Below, in pieces: positions 43,318 through 51,917 of a DNA stretch of 64,000 nucleotides. The position numbers were made by a program, and so were the translations under genes. How positions within the stretch are numbered: the first letter of the stretch is position 1; each line of letters begins with the position of its first letter. The DNA comes from Mesorhizobium loti. Lineage in GTDB: Bacteria; Pseudomonadota; Alphaproteobacteria; Rhizobiales; Rhizobiaceae. The stretch is taken from positions 2,705,501 to 2,769,500 of the forward strand of contig NZ_CP033334.1 in the NCBI RefSeq assembly GCF_013170705.1. The letters are read 5' to 3'. The notes under the pieces were generated by a model. The model was given only the letters and a program-made list of their open reading frames with translations. It was not told where the DNA came from and did no database searches.

Positions 43318-43990
43318 CTAACTGTTTGTTTTCGTTGACGAGATGACTTCCCCTCCGGGCCCACCACCAGACGCACGACTCGATCCATCCTGCACCGCCA
43401 GCCGAACCTGGGGATGCCTCGCGCGAATAGAGCTCGGCATGATCGATATCGTCATGACCGAGAACGTCCATAAGGCCTCTGCTTCGGCCAGACAAACCCC
43501 GAGCGATTTGCTCAGTCCGTGCGGCGTCAGGCCTTTTGGGAGGGCGGCGAGCTTGCACCAATGCGCCATCCCCGTCAGCGACTTGGCGGAGAACGCCTCG
43601 CCATTGCCGTTGACCAGGACAGTCTCGCCGCGCCTATCGGCCGCATCCGGTGACCCCTCTGGTCCCAACGCAGACCCGCGACGTCGCCGCGACGGTTGCC
43701 AAGCCAAAGTGCAAGCCCTAGCAAGTGCGTGCCGCGGTGCCGAGCGGCCAACGGTTTTCGAATTGCGTCATCGCTTCGCGCGACCACGCTTTCCAGCCGG
43801 AATAGGCGGGCCGCCATTCGACCGCCGCTGTGGGGTCGATTTCGATCCAGTCTTGGGGTAGTGCGACATAGACCAGCTTGCGTATGCCCACCAGCAGATG
43901 CCTGGCCTCGAGAACATACGACGTATAGGAGCGGGCGCACCGGCCGCCGATCGTCTCTCCAAGGCCGCCAAAAGCGGACATCTTCAAGTC
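43318..43990 (-). pseudogene. Tyrosine recombinase (integrase), frameshifted remnant
   Basis: The C-terminal part of a phage/island-type integrase can be followed across three frames of the minus strand: LPQDWIEIDPTAAVEWRPAY and KAWSREAMTQFENRWPLGT, then LALWLGNRRGDVAGLRWDQR, then ETVLVNGNGEAFSAKSLTG with KGLTPHGLSKSLGV, and finally LMDVLGHDDIDHAELYSREA containing the catalytic His and Tyr. The second catalytic arginine is lost (HGLS where HGLR is usual). The N-terminal DNA-binding part is not visible. It ends within a few bases of the HMG-CoA lyase stop, on the opposite strand, and marks a likely island edge. No tRNA gene or att repeat was found. Confidence 0.75.
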
Positions 43991-44058
43991 GAGGCCACAG
44001 GGTTGGCTGCTTCATTTCAAACGTCTTAACACCGCGCCCACATCCATTTATGCGAGCC

Positions 44059-45585
44059 CTACCTGGTTCGTCCCTGTACAATCCGGTCAATGATCATGGC
44101 GCACAGTAGGATCGCGAAGCCTGCCATAAGGCCCTGCCCCACGGCTGCGTATTGAAGGGCGTTCAAGACATCCTCGCCTAGGCCCTTCGCGCCGATCAGC
44201 GATGCGATGACAACCATCGAAAGGCACATCAGGATCGTCTGATTGATCCCAGCCATGATGGATGGCATCGCGAGCGGAAGGTCCACGCGTGTCAAGACAA
44301 ACCATTTCGTGGCACCATAAGCTTGCGCTGCTTCCCGAATGGCCGGAGGGACGCCTTGCAAGCCAAGCGCGGTCAAGCGCACTACGGGCGGCGTACCGAA
44401 GATCAGCGTGGCTATGACTCCGGGCGGCTTACCAATGCCGAACAAAGCAATGACCGGGATAAGATAAACGAAGGCGGGCATCGTCTGCATGAAATCGAGC
44501 ACCGGCCGCAGCGCCGTGTAGACGCGCGGCCGGCGCCCGCACCAGATGCCGAGGGGGATGCCGATCACCAGGCAGAGGATCGCGGCTGTGCCCAGCAGAG
44601 CGACTGTTTCAAGGCTCTTTTCCCAGAAACCAAGGACGGCGAGATAGGCGAGTGCCGCGGCGGTGAAGATAGCGACGCGCGGCCCGGCTAGTTGCCAGGC
44701 CAGAATGAGGATGATCGCCATGGTCACAGGCCACGGCATTCCCGTCAGCGCGTAGGACAGCCCGTCCAGCACCAGGGAGATGGCTCCGGTTATCGCACCA
44801 AAAAAGCCTTCTCCAGCATGGGAAATCCCCTCCATCAGCCCATCCAGGGTCGAGGACAGGGCAGCCTGCCAGTCGCGATTTGACGGCGCGACCGTAAGCC
44901 AGGCGGCCGGCGCCGCCCCGGCAAAGCGATAGGCTGAGAACCCGTAAGCCAGAATGCAGAAAACGAGAGCGCACAGCGAAAGAGGGTAGCTGATTCCGTG
45001 CCCCATCGTGGGCGTCGATCGCCATCGCGCAAACCGTCGCTCAAGCAACCGGTTGGCAAGAAAGCCGCTCGCAAGCTTGGCCAGCAGCAACGTGAAGAGG
45101 CCCAACCCTATCAGCAGGGGGGCCTTCCCCTTGGCTGCGTCCGCCTGCGAATTCGCGGCGTCTGCCGCCTTCTGCAGGGCTGCCGCCGACGATTTCAAGC
45201 CCGCGGCATTGTCCGCTCCCGCTGCCTCCGCGGCCTTTGCCTGTTCTTCGCGTGCTGTCGCCTGCTTGGTCAGCCGCTCGGCGCGTGCCTGTTCGGCCGT
45301 GCCAAGGTTGCCGGCGACGCCAACGCCGATTTGCACGACGGCGAACATCTCGAGGAAAAAAGCGATCCAGAACAGGACCACGATGCCACGGGCGGCGGCC
45401 CATACCGGCCCGAGCAGGGCTGCAGTGACATTGAACGGCCAGACGGAGTTGCGCGCGCGCCTTATGCGCGCGAACGCATCGACATAATAGGCCGGGTTTT
45501 GAACAACGAATTCCGCGACGAGACGATTCTCCGCCGATCGATCCTGCTCGAGCGGCTGTTTGGAAACCGGATCATAGGCGTTCAC
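44059..45585 (-). CDS. Glycine betaine/proline ABC permease ProW-like with N-terminal extension
   Basis: 508-residue permease. The core (about 270-505) is standard: LVIGIPLGIWCGRRPRVYT, PVLDFMQTMPAFVYLIPVIA, FGTPPVVRLTALGLQGVPPA and REAAQAYGATKWFVLTRVDL. In front lie about 250 extra residues: a membrane region starting NPAYYVDAFARIRRARNSVW with FNVTAALLGPVWAAARG, which resembles the DUF2628 pattern, an alanine-rich probable coiled coil (about 95-150), then further helices. ProW proteins of enterobacteria are about 350 residues. The GTG/ATG start overlaps the ATPase stop by four bases. Importer type is secure; the purpose of the extension is unknown. Confidence 0.88.
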   Translation of the reverse strand: MNAYDPVSKQPLEQDRSAENRLVAEFVVQNPAYYVDAFARIRRARNSVWPFNVTAALLGPVWAAARGIVVLFWIAFFLEMFAVVQIGVGVAGNLGTAEQARAERLTKQATAREEQAKAAEAAGADNAAGLKSSAAALQKAADAANSQADAAKGKAPLLIGLGLFTLLLAKLASGFLANRLLERRFARWRSTPTMGHGISYPLSLCALVFCILAYGFSAYRFAGAAPAAWLTVAPSNRDWQAALSSTLDGLMEGISHAGEGFFGAITGAISLVLDGLSYALTGMPWPVTMAIILILAWQLAGPRVAIFTAAALAYLAVLGFWEKSLETVALLGTAAILCLVIGIPLGIWCGRRPRVYTALRPVLDFMQTMPAFVYLIPVIALFGIGKPPGVIATLIFGTPPVVRLTALGLQGVPPAIREAAQAYGATKWFVLTRVDLPLAMPSIMAGINQTILMCLSMVVIASLIGAKGLGEDVLNALQYAAVGQGLMAGFAILLCAMIIDRIVQGRTR

Positions 45586-46670
45586 GACCGTCCGCCCTTT
45601 CGCAACCCTTCCAGAAGGACCTGCCGGTCGACGATACCGCCAACGACCCCGTCGCCGTCTATCACCGCGAGCGGCGCGGCATCTCGCGCCGCGAGTTCCA
45701 CAAGCTCGCCCAGTGGCTGCTGGGAACTCACCTTGCGCAATCGCTCTAGGTCCAGCCCTGAAGGGTTCCGCCTTCTGAAGCTCTCGACAGGTTCCATGAT
45801 GCGACCGGCGGTGATCACCTTCAGCCGCGATATGTCCGCGACGAACTTGGCGACATAATCGTGCTTGGGAACGGTGACGATATCCTCGGGCGTGTCGATC
45901 TGGATGATGACGCCATCCTTCATGATGGCGATGCGGTCGCCGATGCGGATCGCCTCGTCGAGATCGTGGGTGATGAAGACGACCGTTTTGCCCATCGAAC
46001 GCGACAACGCCAGGAATTCATCCTGAAGCTGCCGCCGGATCAAGGGGTCGAGCGCGCTGAACGGTTCGTCCATCAGGAGAATCGCCGAATCCGCCGCGAG
46101 CGCGCGGGCCAGCCCTACGCGCTGCTGCATGCCGCCCGACAGTTCGTGGCAATAGCGGTCGCCCCAATCGGAAAGATTGACCTTGGCGAGCGCTGCCTCG
46201 GCAACATCAAAACGCTGCTGCTTGCTGGCCCCCTGGATCTCCAGGGGAAGCGCCACGTTGTCGCGCACGGTCCGGTGTGGAAGCAGCCCGAAACTCTGGA
46301 ACACCATGCTGATCTTGCGCGACCGCAGCGCCCTCAGTTCGGCCGGAGCTTTCGCCATGATGTTCTCGCCGTCGACGAAAATCTCTCCGGCGGAAGGTTC
46401 GAGAAGGCGGTTGATGTGGCGGATCAGCGTCGATTTCCCGCTGCCCGACAGGCCCATCACGCAGAAGATCTCACCCGGGCGGACCGATATGCTTACATCG
46501 GCTACGCCCACGACGCAGCCGAAGCGCTTGATGACTTCGTCCCTGTCCAGCCGATCGCGCTGGATGGCTGCCATTGCCTCCGGCGCGCGGGCGCCGAAGA
46601 CCTTCCAGACCCCCCTCATCGCGATCGCGGTAGCGGCCGGATGAAGGTCAGTTTTCAACGATAAGGCCAT
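45582..46670 (-). CDS. Glycine betaine/proline ABC ATP-binding protein ProV-like
   Basis: 362-residue ATPase with Walker A GLSGSGKSTLIRHI, VFQSFGLLPHRTVRDN, signature HELSGGMQQRVGLARALA and Walker B ILLMDEPFSALDPLI. The N-terminal IQRDRLDRDEVIKRFGCVVG matches ProV/OpuAA. The C-terminal tail (about 285-362) has only one recognisable CBS-like stretch (PLAVIDGDGVVGGIVDRQVL), so ionic-strength sensing may be reduced. It lies 93 bp downstream of the receptor gene and overlaps ProW. Confidence 0.92.
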   Translation of the reverse strand: MALSLKTDLHPAATAIAMRGVWKVFGARAPEAMAAIQRDRLDRDEVIKRFGCVVGVADVSISVRPGEIFCVMGLSGSGKSTLIRHINRLLEPSAGEIFVDGENIMAKAPAELRALRSRKISMVFQSFGLLPHRTVRDNVALPLEIQGASKQQRFDVAEAALAKVNLSDWGDRYCHELSGGMQQRVGLARALAADSAILLMDEPFSALDPLIRRQLQDEFLALSRSMGKTVVFITHDLDEAIRIGDRIAIMKDGVIIQIDTPEDIVTVPKHDYVAKFVADISRLKVITAGRIMEPVESFRRRNPSGLDLERLRKVSSQQPLGELVELAARDAAPLAVIDGDGVVGGIVDRQVLLEGLRKGGRS

Positions 46671-46763
46671 ACCAAGGGGCGCCCACGATTATCCCATCTG
46701 ATTTATCTTCAGGCTGCCAAGGACCGGTCAGCCAGCGGGCGCAATTCCAGCGCTTCGCGACGA

Positions 46764-47729
46764 TCAGCGGCCGAACCACTTTGCGACGTCGCCGGGGTGA
46801 GCCTTGATCCACTCCTTGGCCACCTCGTCGGCAGGCTGCTTGTCGACGATGATCGCATAAGCCCATTTGCTGATGTCGTCCGGATTGAACTGGGTCCGCT
46901 CCAGCGCGGCGGCCAGATCGGGCTGACGCTGTGCAAGCGAGGCAGCATAAGCGACGTGCACGGTGGTGTCAGCATAGGCCGATGAGACTTTCGACTTTTC
47001 GAACCATTGAGGGTCATCGTTGGGCTGCACGACGACAAATTTTGCCGGATCATTTTTCGGCTCGGTCAGGAAAGCGAGCTTGTAGCGGGCGAAATTCTGG
47101 TGCGGGCTGTAGCAGTAGCCGACCCATGGCTTGTCGGCTTTCGCGGCGCGGTCGAGCGAAGCTGCCGCCACCGCCTCGTCGGTCACCTGTAAGTCGAAGA
47201 AATCGGCAAAGCCGTAGTCGCGGGCCCGAACCTTCTCGATGTTGGTCGATTGCCAGCCCGATGCGCCGATCCACATTTCGCCCTTGCCGTCGCCATTGGT
47301 ATCGAACAGTTTGGCGTTGTCGGGATTGGCGAGGTCGGAGACATCCTTGATGCCGTATTTGTCGACGGTGACCTGGGTGACGCAGTAGCCTTGCTTGGCC
47401 TCGTAGCCGTTCTGCGCCAGCTTCACGGTGCCGGCACCCTTTACGTATTTGTCGACCAGGCCCTGCTGATTAGGCAGCCAGACGTCCGGCCAGATGTCGA
47501 CCTCGCCCTTGTTGCGTGCCATCGCCTCCCAGATCACTGGAACAGCGGTTGTGGTGACGGTCGAGATGTCCAGCCCGAGTTCCTGCTCGGCGGCGTCCTT
47601 GATGACGTTCATGACCGCCGTCGCGGTGGCGTAGTTAGGATCAGGCATCGTAACGTCAGCGGCGATCGCCGATGAGACGGGCGCGAGAAGCAGGACGCCG
47701 AAAGCTCTTTCAAGAAGGTGGTATTTCAT
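46764..47729 (-). CDS. Glycine betaine/proline ABC binding protein ProX-like
   Basis: 321-residue periplasmic receptor. Signal peptide: MKYHLLERAFGVLLLAPVSS, cut after AIA at about residue 23. The mature domain carries WEAMARNKGEVDIWPDVWLP and IGASGWQSTNIEKVRARDYG, with DKPWVGYCYSPHQNFARYKL, whose tryptophan and tyrosine residues resemble the aromatic cage that holds trimethylammonium groups. The start at 47729 has GGGGA at the right distance; a TTG four codons earlier is rejected. It is the first gene of proXVW; its upstream gap holds a palindrome. Betaine or another quaternary amine is the likely ligand. Confidence 0.92.
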   Translation of the reverse strand: MKYHLLERAFGVLLLAPVSSAIAADVTMPDPNYATATAVMNVIKDAAEQELGLDISTVTTTAVPVIWEAMARNKGEVDIWPDVWLPNQQGLVDKYVKGAGTVKLAQNGYEAKQGYCVTQVTVDKYGIKDVSDLANPDNAKLFDTNGDGKGEMWIGASGWQSTNIEKVRARDYGFADFFDLQVTDEAVAAASLDRAAKADKPWVGYCYSPHQNFARYKLAFLTEPKNDPAKFVVVQPNDDPQWFEKSKVSSAYADTTVHVAYAASLAQRQPDLAAALERTQFNPDDISKWAYAIIVDKQPADEVAKEWIKAHPGDVAKWFGR

Positions 47730-47811
47730 GTCGTTCCCCAATCGAAGTTGCGCTGAATTCGTTTCAGTCTATTCAGCAGGTTAGCGGAACGTGCAGCCAA
47801 TCCGTCCTAAA

Positions 47812-47830
47812 TTTCCTCGCATTAGGAAAA
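47812..47830. promoter_or_regulatory. Palindrome upstream of proX, shared with the DMGDH-LysR gap
   Basis: TTTCCT (47812-47817) and AGGAAA (47824-47829) are a perfect inverted repeat with a 6-bp spacer. The 11-mer CATTAGGAAAA (47820-47830) recurs exactly at 54447-54457. It lies about 90 bp before the ProX start, a suitable place for an activator or repressor, most simply the LysR regulator at 54491. Confidence 0.5.
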
Positions 47831-47874
47831 ACGATGGACCGCATAAGGCTACACATCGCGATGAAACGTCCCGC

Positions 47875-49437
47875 TCAGAAATAGGCCTGGTCAGGCTCGC
47901 TCGCCTTGCGTCCAGCGATGAAGGCCTGCAGCGCTTCGTCGATTGCCGGGTCGAGGCCGGGATCCTGATAGTCGTCGAGCAGCCGCTTCCACTGCCGGTT
48001 GGCGCGTTGTGCGGCGTCGAGCCGCCCGTCCTCGTTCCACTGTTCGAAGGAATTGTTATCGCTGCTGGACGACCGGTAGAACGCAGAGAGGAAATTGGAC
48101 TGCGTATGCGCACTGCCAAGGAAATGCGACCCCGGTCCAACCGCTTCGATCGCTTCCATCGCCTGCGCATTGACCGAGAGATCGATGCCCTCGAACAGGC
48201 TGGCGACCTTACCGCAGAGATCAGCGTCGATGATGGTCTTCTCGAAGCCGGTGACCAGTCCGCCTTCCAGCCAGCCGGTGGCGTGATTGATCACGTTGGC
48301 GCCGGCAAACATCGACATTAGAATGCCCCACGTCGCTTCCTGTTCGGCCTGGGCGTCGGGAAGCTTGGAGGCCGACAATGAGCCGACCGTGTGGAACGGC
48401 ACACCAACGCGGCGCGCCAGCTGCCCGCATGCAAGCACCATCTTTCCCGCTTCCGGCGTTCCGAATGTCGGCGCGCCGCTCTGCATCGAGATGGTGCTGG
48501 CGAAGCTCCCCATCAGGCACGGCGCTCCCGGGTTGATCAACTGCACGAGAGAGAGACAGGCGAGCGCTTCGGCCAGCACCTGCGCCAGCGTGCCGGCGAC
48601 CGTGCAAGGGCTCATCGCGCCGGCCAGCGTCCAAGGCGTGCACGCGACCGGCTGGTTGTTGCGAGCATAGACCTTCAAAGAGCCGGACATGTTGGCGTCG
48701 AGAACGAGCGGCGCATTGGTGTTGGCCACGTTGTAGAGCACGGCGTTGTTGGCGACGAATTCCTCGCCGAAGACGATCTTGGCCATGTCGACCGCATCCT
48801 GTGCCCGCTTGGAACCGATGAAGGCGCCCATGAACGCCCGGTCCGAATGACGGATATGCGTGTAGAGCATGTCGAGGTGCCGCTTGTTGGCCGGCAGGTC
48901 GACAGGCTCGCAGACGACGCCACCCGAATGGTGCAAATGCGGGATCATGTGGTGGATCTTCACCAGGTCGCGAAAGTCGCCGATCGTGGCATAGCGCCGG
49001 CCCCGGTCGAGGTCGTGGACGAAAGGCGGCCCCCAGGACGGGCATAACACGGTGTTGTCGCCGCCGATCATAACCGTATTGGCGGGATTGCGGGCATGTT
49101 GCTTGAACTGGGATGGAGCGGTGGCGCGGATGATCTTGCGGCACATGCCCGGCTCGAAGCGTACCCTCGTGCCCTGCACGTCGGCGCCCGCGTTGCGGAA
49201 GAGATCAAGGATTTCGGGATCGTCATGGAACTCCATGCCGATTTCCTTGAGCAGCCGGTCGGCGTTCGCCTCGATCAGGCTCAAACCTTCTTCGTCCAGG
49301 ATATTGAAGGTGCCGATCCTGCGATTGATATAGGGACGGCGCGGCGCCTGCTGCGCGGTACGGCTGCCCTGTCTTCCAGCACGGCCCCCGGTTCGTGGCG
49401 CTGACGTTTCGGTCGTGATCGTCGCATCCTTGTCCAT
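47875..49437 (-). CDS. MttB-superfamily methyltransferase without pyrrolysine (betaine methyltransferase-like)
   Basis: 520-residue member of the trimethylamine methyltransferase superfamily. The frame is continuous with no amber codon inside, so it is a non-pyrrolysine member, like the glycine betaine methyltransferase group. Family segments: RRPYINRRIGTFNILDEEGL, KEIGMEFHDDPEILDLFRNA, CPSWGPPFVHDLDRGRRYAT, and INHATGWLEGGLVTGFEK near the C-terminus. The first 35 residues are low-complexity and basic. It lies 14 bp downstream of a DMGDH-like gene and upstream of proX. No corrinoid protein gene is in the window, so the methyl acceptor is unknown. Confidence 0.88.
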   Translation of the reverse strand: MDKDATITTETSAPRTGGRAGRQGSRTAQQAPRRPYINRRIGTFNILDEEGLSLIEANADRLLKEIGMEFHDDPEILDLFRNAGADVQGTRVRFEPGMCRKIIRATAPSQFKQHARNPANTVMIGGDNTVLCPSWGPPFVHDLDRGRRYATIGDFRDLVKIHHMIPHLHHSGGVVCEPVDLPANKRHLDMLYTHIRHSDRAFMGAFIGSKRAQDAVDMAKIVFGEEFVANNAVLYNVANTNAPLVLDANMSGSLKVYARNNQPVACTPWTLAGAMSPCTVAGTLAQVLAEALACLSLVQLINPGAPCLMGSFASTISMQSGAPTFGTPEAGKMVLACGQLARRVGVPFHTVGSLSASKLPDAQAEQEATWGILMSMFAGANVINHATGWLEGGLVTGFEKTIIDADLCGKVASLFEGIDLSVNAQAMEAIEAVGPGSHFLGSAHTQSNFLSAFYRSSSSDNNSFEQWNEDGRLDAAQRANRQWKRLLDDYQDPGLDPAIDEALQAFIAGRKASEPDQAYF

Positions 49438-49451
49438 TTTCTTCTCCGATC

Positions 49452-51917
49452 TCAGGCAGGGGTCAAGGCAACCGGTTCGCCGGCACCGAGGCCGCGAACG
49501 CGCAAATTGCCGGGATCGTAAGGGGGTTCTGGCAGTTCTCGCGCCGGGAACTCCTTGCCCAGGATGGAGACGGTCAGCCCATCCGCCGAGATGCCTGGCC
49601 GCAGATAGGCAAGGGCAACGGTCTTGCCGATGCGGAAGCCGTGGGCGCCGGACGTGACGATGCCGACAGGCCGATCCGCCTGCATGACAGAATGGGCGTA
49701 GAAGGGCAGCTGTTGACCGTCATCGTCGATTTCAAGAAGAACCATTTTCCAGGCGCCGTCGCCAACGCGTGCGAGCATGGCCTCGCGGCCGACGAAAGCG
49801 CGCCCCTCGGTTTTGACCAGAGTGTCGAGTCCGGCTTCCAGCGGCGTTCGCTCCGTCGTCAGATCAGCGCCCCAGGCGCGATAGCCCTTCTCCAGCCGCA
49901 TCGCGTTCAGGGCGTAGATACCGAACGGCCGCAGGTCGAAACGCCGGCCGGCCCTCGTAAGCGCATCATAAAGATTGCCGACCTGCACAAGCTGGACGTG
50001 GAGTTCCCATCCCAACTCGCCGGCATAGGAGACCCTGAGGGCCGCGGCCTTGATGCCGGCGATGCGAATGATCTGGGCCGAGAGCCAGGGGAAAGCAGGA
50101 TTCGACAGGTCGACCTCGCTCACCGTTTCGAGCAGGTCACGGGCGCGCGGGCCCATGATGGCCAGCACGCCGCGCTTTTCGGTTACGTTCTCGATCGTGA
50201 CGTCCGCAAAGGCGGCTGCGCGCACGCGCAGCAGATCCTCGTCGTGCCTTTCGGCGACCGCCGCGCTGGTGAGATAAAAGGCCTCGTCGCCAAGGCGCGT
50301 CACGGTGAATTCCGAGGCAACACCGCCCTTTGACGTCAGCGCGTGGACGAGGCCTATGCGGCCCTGGCGTGCCGGCGGCCGATTGGCGCCGAGAGAAGCC
50401 ATGAATGCGCCGGCGCAAGCGCCGGTGATCTCGAACTTGGAGAAGGCCGACAGGTCGATGACGCCGACGCCGTCGCGCACGGCAAGGCATTCGTCCCGCA
50501 CCGCATTGAACCAGCCGGGCCGGCGAAAGGTAAGCGGCACGTGTCGATCGCCTCCGCCGGCGGCGAACCAGTTCGGCCGCTCCCAGCCATAGGCGGCACC
50601 GAGCACCGCTCCCTGGTCTTTCTGCATGTCCAGCGCGGGCGTCGTGCGGCGCGGGCGTCCGGCTTCACGTTCCTCATTGGGAAAATGAATGCCGAATTGC
50701 AGGCCGAATCCTTCGACCGCCTTGTCGATGCGATAATCGCGGTCGGCATAATTGCCGAAGCGGCGCGGATCGATGGCGAGCGCATCGCTTGGCGGCGCAC
50801 CGCCGACGATCCAATCGGCAAGGAAGCTTCCGGCGCCGCCGCCTTCCATGACACCCATGCTCGACCCGGTCAGCAGCCATGCATTGCCGAGACCGAAGGC
50901 CGGGCCGATCAGCGGATTGGCATCCGGCGTGAAGGTGATTGGACCATTGACCACCGTCTTGATGCCAGCGTTGGCGAGCGCGGGAACGCGCTCCATCGCC
51001 AGTGCAATGATGTGCTCCACGCGGTCCAGATCGGGCGGCAGCAGTTCCATGCCGAACGCCGGCGGGACGCCGTCGACCGCCCAGGGCTGGGCCGACTTCT
51101 CGTACGGGCCGACAATGTAGCCGTCGCGCTCCTGGCGAAGATACCAGCTCTCCTCCGGATCACGGATGATCGGCAGTTCCTTGGCCCCGGCGGCGATGCG
51201 GTCCGCAATCTCTGAAACGGTGTCGGTCACGACATATTGGTGCAGCATCGGCACGACTGGCAGGTCAAGACCCATCATGGTGCCAATCTCGCGGCACCAG
51301 GTGCCGGCGGCGTTCACCACATGCTCGGCAACAATGTCGCCTTGCGCCGTGCGCACAAGCCACTCGCCCGATGCCTTGCGCTCGATTGCCAAGACCTGAT
51401 TGTGGCGGATGATCTCGGCACCTCGCGAGCGCGCGCCGACCGCCATCGCATTGGTCGCCAACGTCGGGTCGACATGACCATCATTGGGTTCGAAGATCGC
51501 ACCGATGATGCCTTTCGTCACGCAGAGCGGATAGATGTCCTGGAGTTCACGCGGGCTCAGGATATGGAAATCATGACCGACGAACCGGCCGAGGCCTTGC
51601 ACATGGCGGAATTCATCCATTCGATCCTTTGACCGGGTGATGCGCAGTGCGCCGCTTGGGTGAAAGCCGGTCGGCAGCCCGGTTTCGGCTGTCAGTGTTT
51701 CCCGGTAAAGCCGCACCGAATGAGCGCGCATCGCCATGATCGTGGCGTTGTGGGCGAAATGCGTGCAAAGCCCCGCCGCATGCCAGGTGGAGCCTGCGGT
51801 GAGCTCATGCTTCTCGACAAGGGTGACGTCGCTCCAACCACGCTTGGAGAGATGGTAGAGCAGGGACACGCCCATGGCGCCACCGCCGATGATCACGACG
51901 CGGGCATGCTGTCTCAT
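49452..51917 (-). CDS. Dimethylglycine/sarcosine dehydrogenase-like FAD enzyme with GcvT domain (copy 1)
   Basis: 821-residue enzyme with an FAD domain (VVIIGGGAMGVSLLYHLSKR) and a C-terminal GcvT-like folate-binding half (ALRVSYAGELGWELHVQLVQ; FVGREAMLARVGDGAWKMVL). The GSTWHAAGLCTHF histidine is where DMGDH and sarcosine dehydrogenases attach FAD covalently. Such enzymes remove N-methyl groups from dimethylglycine or sarcosine and pass the carbon to tetrahydrofolate. It overlaps the upstream homologue by four bases. The two copies differ in detail (HVDPTLATNAMAVGARSRG here), so they may act on successive methylated intermediates. Confidence 0.9.
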   Translation of the reverse strand: MRQHARVVIIGGGAMGVSLLYHLSKRGWSDVTLVEKHELTAGSTWHAAGLCTHFAHNATIMAMRAHSVRLYRETLTAETGLPTGFHPSGALRITRSKDRMDEFRHVQGLGRFVGHDFHILSPRELQDIYPLCVTKGIIGAIFEPNDGHVDPTLATNAMAVGARSRGAEIIRHNQVLAIERKASGEWLVRTAQGDIVAEHVVNAAGTWCREIGTMMGLDLPVVPMLHQYVVTDTVSEIADRIAAGAKELPIIRDPEESWYLRQERDGYIVGPYEKSAQPWAVDGVPPAFGMELLPPDLDRVEHIIALAMERVPALANAGIKTVVNGPITFTPDANPLIGPAFGLGNAWLLTGSSMGVMEGGGAGSFLADWIVGGAPPSDALAIDPRRFGNYADRDYRIDKAVEGFGLQFGIHFPNEEREAGRPRRTTPALDMQKDQGAVLGAAYGWERPNWFAAGGGDRHVPLTFRRPGWFNAVRDECLAVRDGVGVIDLSAFSKFEITGACAGAFMASLGANRPPARQGRIGLVHALTSKGGVASEFTVTRLGDEAFYLTSAAVAERHDEDLLRVRAAAFADVTIENVTEKRGVLAIMGPRARDLLETVSEVDLSNPAFPWLSAQIIRIAGIKAAALRVSYAGELGWELHVQLVQVGNLYDALTRAGRRFDLRPFGIYALNAMRLEKGYRAWGADLTTERTPLEAGLDTLVKTEGRAFVGREAMLARVGDGAWKMVLLEIDDDGQQLPFYAHSVMQADRPVGIVTSGAHGFRIGKTVALAYLRPGISADGLTVSILGKEFPARELPEPPYDPGNLRVRGLGAGEPVALTPA

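Noticed and set aside
43696..44109. Plus-strand open frame of 137 codons opposite the integrase remnant
   Set aside because: It is antisense to segments that clearly match tyrosine recombinases and has no family motif of its own.
47875..49437. Pyrrolysine-containing MttB
   Set aside because: No in-frame TAG is present within the 520 codons and no pylTSBCD genes are in the window.
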